64,000 nt of DNA from Allomyces macrogynus ATCC 38327 (Eukaryota; Blastocladiomycota; Blastocladiomycetes; Blastocladiales; Blastocladiaceae): the NCBI GenBank assembly GCA_000151295.1, contig GG745329.1, positions 1,350,654-1,414,653 on the forward strand, in the 5' to 3' direction. Positions 39,871 to 48,715 of this stretch are shown one piece after another. Position numbers and translations under genes: made by a program. How positions within the stretch are numbered: the stretch's first letter is position 1; each line of letters opens with the position of its first letter. The notes beneath the pieces are model-generated. The model was given only the letters and a program-made list of their open reading frames with translations, ran no database searches and had not been told where the DNA came from.

Positions 39871-41054
39871 ATGATGTGCACCACGCGCTTGGTCGGAGGT
39901 CGTTCTCGTCTCGAGGTGCTGCGCGAAGTGCCGAGCGACCTCATTCTGCGCCTCCTGGGGCCTATTCCGCCCCACCCACTTTCGTCACTCCACCTCGGCA
40001 ATGATACGATTGACATGGTCGAATCCGCTCTCCCGCACGCACGACATGTCTTTCTGACCCTGACCGACGCGCACTTAGCACGCGCTATGCTCGGGGCGAT
40101 TGAAGCCATTGGCGGACTGCCGCCCATTCTCGTCCAATGGACCCGGTCCAGGGCAAGGATTCGGTGCCCACTCTGCTCCAAGCGACTCATCTATTATTGA
40201 CGCGCGGGCTGCCCGCGCGCGGCACTCTATCGTCGCTGACGCTCCACTAGCTCGACGTGGACTCTCTTCCGTATTCCGTGCCCGGCCATGCGCACCCGGT
40301 CCCACATCTAGCGCTGAACCCGGTCCCTCACCACGTACATCAAGTCCCGCACAATCCAGTTCCACACCACACTTTGGTCGAGTTGCCATGCATAACCCCA
40401 TCCGCGTGGCCTTCGACCCTACGACGCTTCGAGCATGACCTTGGGTGTGTGGCCGCGACGCTCCTGTCTCCGATCCTCCCCTCGCTCCCACGGCACACGA
40501 TCGCGCTCGAGTCGCTGCACCTCGCAACCATGGACCTGCCCACGATCGCGCCCGCCATCATCACGGCTCTCTCCGCATCAATGCGCGTGGTCCGACTGCA
40601 CACGACCCCGTGCCCCGGGTCGTTCGCGTCGATCCACGCGCTCGTCGCCGCGCTCGCGCAAAAGTGCCCGCACTTGCACACGCTCGAGCTCGCCTTCTGG
40701 AACGCGCCGCACCACGCTGATGCCGAACTGCAGGCGTTTGCGCGCGACACAGTCCCGCTGCTGTGCGGTTTGCGCGGACTCCACAGTGTCGCGATGCGCT
40801 GTTCGGTCCTGCACGCCTACGAGGCGTGCCGCGCCGTACTGGACGCGCTCGCAGCCGCGGTGCCAGACTTGCGCCCACTCGATTTGGAGGGGCACGCGAT
40901 GTTCGATGCGAGCGCCGTGGACGCGCTCGAACCCGTGCTCAATCAGACGCGGCTCAAGCGTTTGGATGTGAGGTGGACCAAAATGGACGAGGCGGTGCGT
41001 GAGACGCTGGTGACGATCAAACCGGGCCTCGAGGTGCTGGTGGAGCCCGTGTAA
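39871..41054 (+). CDS. LRR-like (F-box/LRR type) protein, gene structure unresolved
   Basis: Two open stretches in different frames. The first, from the ATG at 39871, contains an F-box-like VPSDLILRLLGPIPPHPLSS, then DMVESALPHARHVFLTLTD, to about 40140. The second, to TAA at 41052-41054, contains leucine-rich repeats (LESLHLATMDLPTIAPAIIT, LHTLELAFWNAP, LRGLHSVAMR, DLRPLDLEG, RLKRLDVRWTKM). Between them (40140-40430) the repeat pattern LSSLTLH-stop-LDVDSLP spans an in-frame TAG at 40248-40250, and a Pro/His-rich stretch follows. Either one or two introns are hidden here (CCACTAG at 40250 is an acceptable acceptor) or the gene is damaged. F-box/LRR proteins recruit substrates to SCF ubiquitin ligases; the F-box call is weak. 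Divergent from the RavA-like gene. Confidence 0.5.
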
Positions 41055-41445
41055 CGGGCGCGTGGAGATGGCAGGGCATGCCGAGAAGTCGACGAGGACG
41101 TGTGCGGGACGCTGGTTGGGGTGAAGATGGGGCTCGAGGTGCTTGTGGAGCGCGAGGAGCCAGTGTACGTGCAGCCAGGAGCAGGGAGTGGAATGCGACG
41201 CACAAAGACACATTGGAGTGACAAGTGATATCGTTCTATGCAGTTTGAATTTTTATCCCATCCACCCACTCGCGCTCGGCAACGGGCTATAAACAAACAG
41301 CGGCATGACGGGCGGGTCGGACCGCACGAATCGCAGATCGATGCGATGGATCCGCTTTTCGGCGACGCTGCGCTAGGCTGGCAATGGCACGGCAGGTCAT
41401 CCGTGAACCCGCCGAGAGCTTGTTCGACTCTTCGCGATCCACCAC
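41055..41445. other. Intergenic between convergent LRR-like and CYSTM-like genes
   Basis: About 390 bases. 41090-41160 repeats phrases of the LRR coding sequence (for example CTCGAGGTGCT and GACGCTGGT), suggesting a small tandem duplication of the 3' end of the gene. No ORF of interest. Confidence 0.4.
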
Positions 41446-41790
41446 TCACTCGGTCGCTGCCACGTTATCGTCGTCATCCGATTCAGCACAGCAGCACACG
41501 AGCGCGGCGGCGAGGCACCCCCAGACATTACAAAACAGCTCGCAGAGCGTCCACGCAATCAAGCACTTGCAGCAGCACATGCAGCACCCGTCGCGATGGC
41601 TGCTGAGGTCGCTGCTCGAATCGGAAAAGTTATCGGCGGCCGGTGCAGGGCCCGCCGTGCCATAGTTTGGCGGCGGCATGTCGATGACCGTTTGCGATGC
41701 GACGTTCGGATACGAAATGGCCTTTTCGCTGATCACGGGCGGCGGTGGGGTTGTCGTTCGAGTCGTCGTGGATTGCGGATCAGCGGACAT
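41446..41790 (-). CDS. Small cysteine-rich tail-anchored (CYSTM-like) protein
   Basis: 114 aa from the ATG at 41790. The N-terminal 70 residues are hydrophilic, Thr/Pro-rich (TTTRTTTPPPP) with a PPPNYGTAGPAP linker. The C-terminus has a dense Cys-rich hydrophobic segment (GCCMCCCKCLIAWTLCELFC, then LAAALVCCC) ending in acidic SDDDDN. This organisation is that of CYSTM modules, short membrane-associated stress-related peptides of eukaryotes whose Cys-rich helix sits at the plasma membrane, often palmitoylated. The Cys run is longer than typical. It is divergent from the ISG12-like gene at 42278. A longer upstream reading to 42102 lacks similar character, so the inner ATG was chosen. Confidence 0.6.
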   Translation of the reverse strand: MSADPQSTTTRTTTPPPPVISEKAISYPNVASQTVIDMPPPNYGTAGPAPAADNFSDSSSDLSSHRDGCCMCCCKCLIAWTLCELFCNVWGCLAAALVCCCAESDDDDNVAATE

Positions 41791-42277
41791 ATTGGCGATG
41801 ACAAGGCGAGGCGAGACTTGGGCGGGTGAATGCAGGCACCCTGTACTTGACGGGTCGGCAGTCCAATGCAGCAAGCTTGGCACGGTGCGAGGTGGCGGGG
41901 CGCTGCACGTCGAGACCTGGTCGGGAGGATACGAAGAACAAATTGTTCGTGCGGTGGCCGCGTCTTTATTTCCAGTTCGTTGTGGGCTGCAATGGTTTTT
42001 TGCACCGCCGATGTTGTGTTGCACGTCAAAGTTGGACGTTGCGCCACATGTCGGAACGAACGAAGTCGCAGCCCACCTGGCTGTAGTCCACGCCCGTCCC
42101 ACATGACGTCCACGTCAGCGAGCCAACCTGTCCGTCCAACGTCCGCAGGATGTCTGCCGGCGCCAGCGGCCAGCACGTCGCACGGCCCCTAGCATCCACC
42201 ACCATCGACGTTGGCGTTGCCAACGACTGTCCCTCTCTCTCACCGCCTTCCACTCCAGCCCTCCAACTTGCTGCAAG
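41791..42277. other. Intergenic between divergent CYSTM-like and ISG12-like genes
   Basis: About 490 bases, a likely shared bidirectional promoter. No further coding potential supported. Confidence 0.4.
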
Positions 42278-43102
42278 ATGAGTGGATGGAGTTCTTTTTG
42301 GGTCTCGGCCGGCGAGCAGATCGCGCGCGCCGCGCAAGAAGCCAAAACGCACGTTCTCGACCCGGCCAGCGAACATATCTCGCGCGCTGTGCAAGACCCC
42401 GCGGCTGCAGGCGAGTGGATCACCAAGGTGGCCGCTGATACCAAGCAGCATGTGCTCGACCCGGCAGGCGAGCGCGTTGCCCGCGTCGTGCAAGATCCCG
42501 CGACGTATGTGGCCGCGAGCGCGTGGGTTGCCAAGGTCGCCGAGGATACCAAGGCACACATCATCGACCCGACCATGCCGCACATAACCAAGGCCGCCAA
42601 CGACGTCAAGGTCTATGTTGTCGATCCCGCGGCTGAGCGCCTCACGCACGTCGCGCAAGACCCCAAGGGCTACATTTACGACCCGGCTGCGCACCATTTC
42701 GGCACCGCAGCTGCGCAAACGGCCGCCGTTTTTCAAGACCCGGCCATCCGGCCGTACGCGATTGCCGGCGCGGCCGTTGCGGGTGCCGTCGTGGCGCCAC
42801 TGATTGTGAGCGTGGTCGCGCCGACTGTTGCCGGCGCGCTCGGGTTTCAGGCAGAAGGGATCGCCGCGAACTCGGCCGCGGCTGGGATGATGAGCTCCAT
42901 GGGCGGTGCGGCGACCAAGGCTGGATCGTTTGTCGCGACGATGCAGTCAGCTGGCGCGACGGGTGCTGTGGTGTTGCCGCCCGCTACCGCGGCTGCGGTG
43001 GCTGCCGTGGGTGCATTAGTCGGAAGCGTTGTGGCGAAAGGGAGTATGCTGTCGTTTGATGCAGCGACCGCGGCAGAGCCCGACCAGGTGGAGCGCCATT
43101 GA
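42278..43102 (+). CDS. ISG12-like protein with N-terminal amphipathic repeat domain
   Basis: 274 aa. Residues about 15-150 consist of five degenerate 20-30-residue repeats with the core VLDPAxEHxxRxVQDP: HVLDPASEHISRAVQDP, HVLDPAGERVARVVQDP, HIIDPTMPHITKAAND, YVVDPAAERLTHVAQDP, YIYDPAAHHFGTAA. Between repeats are AxExxTK/ADTK helices, giving an apolipoprotein- or LEA-like amphipathic pattern. From about residue 160 the ISG12 domain follows (AIAGAAVAGAVVAPLIVSVV, GFQAEGIAANSAAAGMMSSM, FVATMQSAGATGAVVLPP). The fusion is in one uninterrupted exon. A similar repeat-plus-ISG12 layout is recognisable in the adjacent pseudogene, so the fusion predates that duplication. A role in membrane surface binding by the repeats is inferred from pattern only. 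Confidence 0.8.
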   Translation: MSGWSSFWVSAGEQIARAAQEAKTHVLDPASEHISRAVQDPAAAGEWITKVAADTKQHVLDPAGERVARVVQDPATYVAASAWVAKVAEDTKAHIIDPTMPHITKAANDVKVYVVDPAAERLTHVAQDPKGYIYDPAAHHFGTAAAQTAAVFQDPAIRPYAIAGAAVAGAVVAPLIVSVVAPTVAGALGFQAEGIAANSAAAGMMSSMGGAATKAGSFVATMQSAGATGAVVLPPATAAAVAAVGALVGSVVAKGSMLSFDAATAAEPDQVERH

Positions 43103-43386
43103 AGACAAGGTGCCAGCAGTATATCGTGATAAGGTTGGCGACGTTGCGCATGCTCGGTTGACTTGCGCGCAATAACATGTCGTTTTTTAAATTGGCAAAT
43201 GGCGATACCTTGGAAAATTGCGTTCATCCACTACTCCAGCTCCAAGCTGTCCGTGCAACGTCCGCATGGTGTCCGTCGGCGGACGGGCGAGCCAAGCATC
43301 TTGACCACCCACTTGCCTTGCCAGTGCCAGCGAAGTTTGACCCTCAAGCCATTTCTAGCGCTCACGACTCCTCAGTCTGCCGCAAA

Positions 43387-44220
43387 ATGAATGAATTGAA
43401 CTCGTTCCAGCCCTAGGCTGGCGAGCAGCTCACATGCGCCGCGCTGGACGCCAAGTCGCTTGTTCTCCACTCGGCGGGCGAGCAATTCGGGCACACCACC
43501 CATGGCCCGACGCGTGCGCGGCCGCGAGCGAGTTCATCACCACGGTCGCCGCCGGCACTAAACATCACGTTATGCGGGACCCGAAAGAGTACACGGCCGA
43601 GGGCGCGTGGATCGCTCAAGTCGCCGACGACACGACGCACGTCGTTGACTCGGCAATGCCGCACGACACCAAGGCCACACACGACACCAAGGCTGCGCAC
43701 GACACTAAGGCCGTGCGCGACACCAAGATATCCATCCCCGACCATGCGACCAAGTATCGCGTGCACGACGCGCAACTACCAGGACTCCATGTATGGCGCG
43801 GCCTCGCGCCATCATCAATACGAAAGCACAGCAGCGCACGCGCCCGCGATTACTCGAAAATCGGCCTCCCGAATCTGTGAGATTGCCACAGCGGCTGTCG
43901 TCGGTGCTGTCGTGGCACCGCTGATGTTTGGCGCCGTCGCGCCGGCGGTCGCTGGCGCGCTCGGGTTTTCGGCCAAGGGTATTGTCGCGCATTCGGTCGC
44001 CGCCGGGATGATGAGCACTATGGGCGGCGCCGCGACCCAGGCCGGATCGATCGTCGCGACGATGCAGGCGATTGGTGTCACCGTTGCCGTCGCCTTGTCG
44101 CCTGCGGTCGCGGCTGCGGGGGCTATGGTGGGCGCGTCGGTCGCGAGCGCGGCGGCGAAAGGGAGCATTTTGGCAATCGACGCAGCGCCCACGGCAGGGC
44201 GTGATCGGGTGAAGGGTTGA
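43387..44220 (+). pseudogene. Pseudogene of the repeat-plus-ISG12 gene (tandem duplicate)
   Basis: Collinear with the gene at 42278. It starts ATG AAT GAA..., has an in-frame TAG at codon 10 (43414-43416), then recognisable but shifted remnants: AGEQL, a repeat remnant EFITTVAAGTKHHVMRDPKE, then ADDTTHVVDSAMPHDTKATH in one frame to about 43750. An ISG12 domain in another frame (VVGAVVAPLMFGAVAPAVAG, GIVAHSVAAGMMSTMGGAAT, IVATMQAIGVTV) runs to TGA 44218-44220. A short DTKA/HDTKA repeat expansion occurs at 43660-43720. At least one nonsense and one or two frameshifts separate it from a functional gene. The ISG12 part alone is intact and could conceivably be expressed from an internal ATG, but no support for this exists. 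Confidence 0.85.
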
Positions 44221-44372
44221 AGGAGAAGCCCATGAATTGGTTTATGACGAGATGGGTGACGTCGTGCGATTGGTTGGTATCAGTTTTTGCCGTCAAGTTG
44301 CTCACTGCAACCAACACGATCACGCTTGCGACGCACGACAAAACCCGACGCTATCCCCACTGCAATATCACC

Positions 44373-44965
44373 ATGGCCATTTTTCTCGGTGCTCTCGCCG
44401 GCGTGGTCGGCGCGCCGATCCTCGCGGTGGCTTCTGTCCCCGCCGCGGTTGCGACTATCGGCGCTGGCGGCATCGCTACGGGCTCGACGGACGCGTGGCT
44501 CATGAGCCTGAGCGGCGGCGCGACCGCGGCTGGTGGACTCAACGCCACGATGCAAATGATTGGCGCGACGGGCGCCCTGGCCATGTTCAGGACGGCCGCA
44601 GCCGCGACGGCGACTGCTGGTGCTGCTACTGGTGCCGCACTGGCGGGTCCGGCAGCGGCTGGTACGGCCGTAGCCGCGACAGCTGCGACAGCGGCAACAG
44701 CCGCCACGGCTACGACTATTGACATGGGCTCAGCTGCGGCGATTGCTGCGGCCAGTGCTGAGACGGGTGTGGTGGCCGCGACGGTGCGGCGCCCGCGACG
44801 TTGCTGAAGAAGGGCGAGGAGACCAAGGACGGCGAGGAGAGGACCAAGAATCAGGGCGAGGACGCCAAGAACAAGAGCGGGGACGACGGGAACAAGGACA
44901 AGGACGACGATGAGACGATGCCAGCGCAAGGCAAAAAGGCGAGCATGTTGATCGGTAATTACTAG
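44373..44965 (+). CDS. ISG12-like protein with probable C-terminal frameshift
   Basis: The frame from the ATG at 44373 stops at 44807 (144 aa) and carries the full domain: GAPILAVASVPAAVATIGAG, GGIATGSTDAWLMSLSGGAT and ATMQMIGATGALAMF, then Ala/Thr-rich helices. At about 44775-44790 another frame takes over with family-typical tail sequence (GAAPATLLKKGEETKDGEER, NQGEDAKNKSGDDGNKDKDD) ending at TAG 44963-44965. It is comparable with the GATAVILLKKHRDEQ tail of the copy at 45808. A one-base indel near 44780, real or from sequencing, therefore replaces about 60 tail residues with RRPRRC. The membrane core is unaffected. Confidence 0.7.
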
Positions 44966-44998
44966 TTGCTCTGATCTACAGCCAATGGCGCTGTGCTC

Positions 44999-45237
44999 AT
45001 GTCGGCGCGCGGCTCCGACGACTGCGTGGAGGCCGTGCTAGCGCGCGAATCGGCGTGCACTGAGCGAAAGGACTTGGAGCCCAAGTTTCCTGACAAGGAT
45101 GGGGGCCAGAGCCAGCACCCAAGACGGGCGTGATTTCCGGGGATGATCTCATTATTTTTGTTGGCGCAAAAGATGTGGTGCTCGTCATGGAGTACGAGGA
45201 TGAGGACGAGGATGAGGACGAGGATGAGGATGACTAG
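44999..45237 (+). pseudogene. Possible short acidic-tailed gene fragment
   Basis: The ATG at 44999 opens a 45-codon frame (VLARESACTERKDLEPKFPD) ending at 45133. Overlapping it, another frame from about 45121 reads GVISGDDLIIFVGAKDVVLV, then MEYEDEDEDED... to TAG at 45235-45237, using a GAGGAY tandem repeat at 45194-45232. The two pieces look like one small protein broken by a frame change. No family recognised. It may instead be chance sequence next to a trinucleotide-type repeat. Confidence 0.3.
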
Positions 45238-45807
45238 GTCGTCAACGTGATGGGTGGGCAAGAAGAGCATGGAGTTTACCTGCACCACTTGTGTTGAATG
45301 ATGCGGGTGTGACAGCCGGGAATGGCTGGAAGTATGTGCTGGATTTGATATGCATGAGTCAAGTATTTTGAGTCGTTTTGGAATATTCAGCGATGACAAG
45401 GGAGCAAAAGCCGAGCGGAACATGGGTCAGATAACGTTGCCAGCAAGTGCGTTTAGCAATCATCATGCTTGAACGCACCATAGCGCATCATGCTGAGTGT
45501 CTCTTAATTCTTTGCCCTGCGCTCACGAAATCGGACCGCGCAAAACAGAGGAAATATTAACGTAATCGTTGGCCAAGCGACGACTGATTGTGCGGGTTGC
45601 AGCACGTGCTTTGCATTCCCACATGGCTGACTGTGCCACCTTTGCTCACGCTCTATTGCGCAGTTTTACAACCCAGCCAGAAATCAGTCTCTCCTCTCAT
45701 TTCCTCCGACTTTGCGTCAGGAACAGTAGCGATCATCACGCACAAGTCCACGACCGGAGCAAGACACGACACGCCACGACACGACACGATCCTGCCAGCA
45801 TCTCACC
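45238..45807 (+). other. Intergenic upstream of the ISG12-like pair
   Basis: 570 bases of lower GC. A short ACGACAC-type tandem repetition lies at about 45764-45790, just upstream of the next ATG. No gene supported. Confidence 0.4.
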
Positions 45808-46335
45808 ATGATTCTCACCAGCACGGCCAGCGCACCTATCCTCGTGGCAGTTGCCATCCCAACCGCGGCAGCAATTGGGCTTAGCGCCAGCGGAATTTTC
45901 GTGGGCTCGGCGGCCACGGGTTTCATGTCGAGTGTTGGCGGTGGTGGGATCGTCGGAGTCTTGCAATCGTTTGGCGCAACTGGCATCACCATGTCTGGGA
46001 CTGCTACGGCCGCGACTGCCGCGGCTTCTGCTGTGAGCGCAACCGTTGGAGCCGCCATTACAAGCGTAGCAAGCGCTGTCGGGAGCGCGACAGTCGGAGC
46101 TGGAATTGCAAGCGTAGCAACTGCTGCCCCAGTCGGCGCTGCCGCATCAACATTCAGTGTAAGCACGGTCGCACTTGCTGCGGCTGGTGGTGTTGCCACG
46201 GGTGCAACGGCCGTGATTTTACTGAAGAAGCATCGCGACGAGCAAAGCATGGACGACGGGGAGGATGGCGCCGAGACCAGCGAACTGGACGAGGGCAAGG
46301 CAATTGACGAGTATGTCATGCTCAGCAAGCCATGA
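45808..46335 (+). CDS. ISG12/IFI6-27-like membrane protein (intact partner of the chimeric copy)
   Basis: 175 aa. Complete domain: TSTASAPILVAVAIPTAAAI, LSASGIFVGSAATGFMSSVG, GGGIVGVLQSFGATGITMSG, then two Ala/Val/Ser helices, a final hydrophobic segment GGVATGATAVILLKK and the acidic cytosolic-type tail EQSMDDGEDGAETSELDEGK. It corresponds to 24471-25025 but retains the first helix that the chimeric copy lost. The last 145 bases or so are in the near-identical duplication block; the upstream part is only about 80% similar, so the copies share different histories along their length. First gene of the ISG12-ISG12-LOR unit 2. Confidence 0.88.
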   Translation: MILTSTASAPILVAVAIPTAAAIGLSASGIFVGSAATGFMSSVGGGGIVGVLQSFGATGITMSGTATAATAAASAVSATVGAAITSVASAVGSATVGAGIASVATAAPVGAAASTFSVSTVALAAAGGVATGATAVILLKKHRDEQSMDDGEDGAETSELDEGKAIDEYVMLSKP

Positions 46336-47372
46336 AAGAAGTTTGCAGTAACAGCGACTTGCATTCATGTCGCTCTCCTCTTCTCACGATTGATGAAATG
46401 ACAATTTATCCGGCACAAATGAGCCTGACACAACGTTCACGTCAACGTCAAACTGGCCCGCGACAGGATTGTTAGCTTGTTTCTGGAATTCGTCATTTGA
46501 CAGTAACGTTTCTGTCCCATACAGGAACGCAACGTGACAGACAACGAAGGCTAACAGGGTAACTGAAGGCCCTGGGGCAACCGTCGATGCTCGATGAGAC
46601 TTCGTGAGGCAAATCCCGTGTCGTGGAAGCAAAGGGCGTCTCGACGGACGTTTTTCGGACAGGTTCCGCCTCATTGTGGACTGAACAGGTCGCACTTGTG
46701 CCCAGAGCAAGAGCGTACGCTCTCAGACATCCTCGCGGCCGACGACATCAAGAGGTGAGAAGCATCGACTGTGGAAGCACGGTTGACTTCAACTGATCTG
46801 TTGTGTTTGGTTTCGTTCCATGCGACCAGGGCACCCTCACGAGCAAACGACGAGCCGACGTCAAGACGACACGATCCGGTCCAGCACAAAATGTCCTCGT
46901 ACCGCGGCGCCATCTTTGGCGCGATTAGCGCGCCCGTCATTGCAGCGATCGCTGTCCCCGCCGCCGTCACAGCCATTGGTTTTGGTGCTGGCGGCATTGC
47001 TGCGGGCTCAACGGCGGCCTGGCTCATGAGTCTGGGCGGCGGCACGACCGCGGCCGGTGGGGCCGTCGCGACCATGCAAGCGATTGGCGCTACGGGCACG
47101 CTGGCCATGGCTGGGACCACTGCCGCTGCGACTGCTGCCGCGGGCGCCGCGATTGGCGCCGCGCTGGCGGGTCCCGCATCGGCCGTCGCAAATGCCGCTT
47201 CGTCTGCCGCGTCTGCCGTGGCTGCTGCCGCTGATGCGACCATAAAAGTCGGTTCGGTCGCTGTGGCAGCCGCGGCTGCTGCCACGGCCGGAAAGGCGAC
47301 AGGAGCGACGACCAAGAAGCAAGCTGACGGTCAAGCTGCAGCCGATGATGAAGAGGCCCAGGACGAAGAGAA
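46190..47372 (+). repeat. Recent duplication block, copy 2
   Basis: Partner of 24880-26062 (see there). It includes the 3' end of one ISG12-like gene, a 555-base spacer and most of the next ISG12-like gene. Confidence 0.9.
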
Positions 47373-47439
47373 AGAGGACGGCTCAGAATCCGAGCGCGAC
47401 CAGGAAGGCAAGGAGCAGGGAAAGCAATCGACACTGTGA
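46891..47439 (+). CDS. ISG12/IFI6-27-like membrane protein (full-length partner)
   Basis: 182 aa from the ATG at 46891. Amino-acid sequence identical to the copy at 25581 for the first 161 residues, then continuing with the acidic tail EEDGSESERDQEGKEQGKQS, which the other copy loses to a TAG. Domain features are as described there. It ends 143 bases before the convergent LOR gene. The retention of an open charged tail suggests this is the functional reference copy. Confidence 0.88.
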   Translation: MSSYRGAIFGAISAPVIAAIAVPAAVTAIGFGAGGIAAGSTAAWLMSLGGGTTAAGGAVATMQAIGATGTLAMAGTTAAATAAAGAAIGAALAGPASAVANAASSAASAVAAAADATIKVGSVAVAAAAAATAGKATGATTKKQADGQAAADDEEAQDEEKEDGSESERDQEGKEQGKQSTL

Positions 47440-47581
47440 AGCAGAAGGCAACAAGAGTGCTGGACGCGTGGAACCTGGCACCATGAATACAAACGGTGTT
47501 GCGGCGTTTACTTCAGCCGGTCTTGCAATATATCAACAGCAGCAACACAAGGGGACGGCAAGCCAGGACACGACATGGGGG

Positions 47582-48238
47582 CTAATCGCGAGCATCATCG
47601 GTTCGCCGCACCACATCGGCCAAGACGCAAATAGCGACCAGCAAGGCCGCGTCGACGCCTGGCACGACCGCAAGCGACATGGTATCCTTCGAGGTGAAAT
47701 TGCGCTCCGCGTCCATGCGTCCGATCAAGACGCCGTTGTCCGAGGGGCGGCCCAAAAAGAAGAACATGTCGACAAACCCGGCCTTGACAATCAGCGGCGG
47801 CAAATTGCGGGCCGTATCGCACACAAACGTGCCCTCGAGCGTGTAGTGCGCGAGGTGGCGGCGCAAGTTGACCTTGACGAGCACGTCACCGCCCTCGCTC
47901 GACGGGCGGCAAATGTCAAAGTTGGAGTAGAGAAGCAAGTCCTTGGACCGCACAGCGACAATCGGCAGGCCTGTGCTTGCGTCGACCAGCTCCACCTCCT
48001 TGGACGAGAAGACGCGGCCCGACGTCCGGTATACGACCTGCTGCGTGTTGGCGTCGACGACTTCGTGGTCGCCACCCGACCAGGACGCTTGTTGGCGAAT
48101 GAGCAGCGTGCGGCGATGCTGGTCGTATGGCACAACGTGGTCCTCGCCAACGACGAGCACGCGCTTGTAGTTGGTGTTGCGGAGCGCATCGTCGGTAATG
48201 AAGTTCGTGTTGGCGTACTTGGTCAGCGACTGGCCCAT
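47582..48238 (-). CDS. LURP-one-related (LOR, tubby-fold) protein, copy 2
   Basis: 218 aa from the ATG at 48238. Close paralog of the gene at 26286-26930, with the same start (MGQSLTKYANTNFITDDALR), LOR strands and C-terminal helix VVPGVDAALLVAICVLADVV. It has four more residues than copy 1 around RSKDLLLYSNFDICRPSS. Completes unit 2 (ISG12, ISG12, LOR) and is separated from the third LOR copy by about 480 bp. Outside the 1.2 kb block its divergence from copy 1 is visibly higher, so the LOR genes were not part of the most recent homogenisation event. Confidence 0.88.
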   Translation of the reverse strand: MGQSLTKYANTNFITDDALRNTNYKRVLVVGEDHVVPYDQHRRTLLIRQQASWSGGDHEVVDANTQQVVYRTSGRVFSSKEVELVDASTGLPIVAVRSKDLLLYSNFDICRPSSEGGDVLVKVNLRRHLAHYTLEGTFVCDTARNLPPLIVKAGFVDMFFFLGRPSDNGVLIGRMDAERNFTSKDTMSLAVVPGVDAALLVAICVLADVVRRTDDARD

Positions 48239-48715
48239 GGTGGTCTGGATTCCGGCAACGATGGGGCGGTGAACGAGGGCTAGTGTCGCGATGATGTGGT
48301 GCGAATCACGCGGCGACAGTTGCAGCTTGCGCCACGGGGCGCACGACCAACGAGTCCAAGAATCCAACGAAAGCGCCGAGTGCGAGCAGAAGACACTGTT
48401 GTGGGCAGCGAGAAATGGTGGAGATGAGGGAGATGGTGGCGGCGACAAAGTGGCGCGCTAGATGGCCATATCATCGGCAGGTCGCGACCAAGTCACCTCT
48501 TCCAGGCGTTCTCGCCGTTGTCCGTCAAAGAAAAGTTGCTGCTCACAATGCTGACAGCCGGTGGGCCGCCCGGTACCGCGCGGAGACGAGCGCTGCGAGT
48601 TCACTGCGAGAGCCAAATCAAGGTCAAGACTGAGCGAAGTGTGTCAACTTATCCCTGCGAGCGAATCACAAATCTATTGTGCCCTCTCTTTCCAACGTGG
48701 TTCGCGTTGCAACCA
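48239..48715. other. Intergenic between two LOR genes
   Basis: About 480 bases. GAT/GGAGATG-type short repeats lie near 48415-48440. No coding support. Confidence 0.4.

Noticed and set aside
44351..44929. 192-codon minus-strand ORF opposite an ISG12-like gene, hydrophobic with Val/Ala runs
   Set aside because: Reverse complement of Ala/Gly-rich codons naturally gives Ala/Pro/Val-rich frames; the same artefact occurs opposite every ISG12-like copy.
24471..47439. Possibility that the glycine/alanine-rich proteins are bacteriocin- or holin-like rather than ISG12
   Set aside because: The ordered TGIxAGSxAA...ATxQxxGAxG skeleton, exon context and eukaryotic splice environment fit the Ifi-6-16 family specifically.
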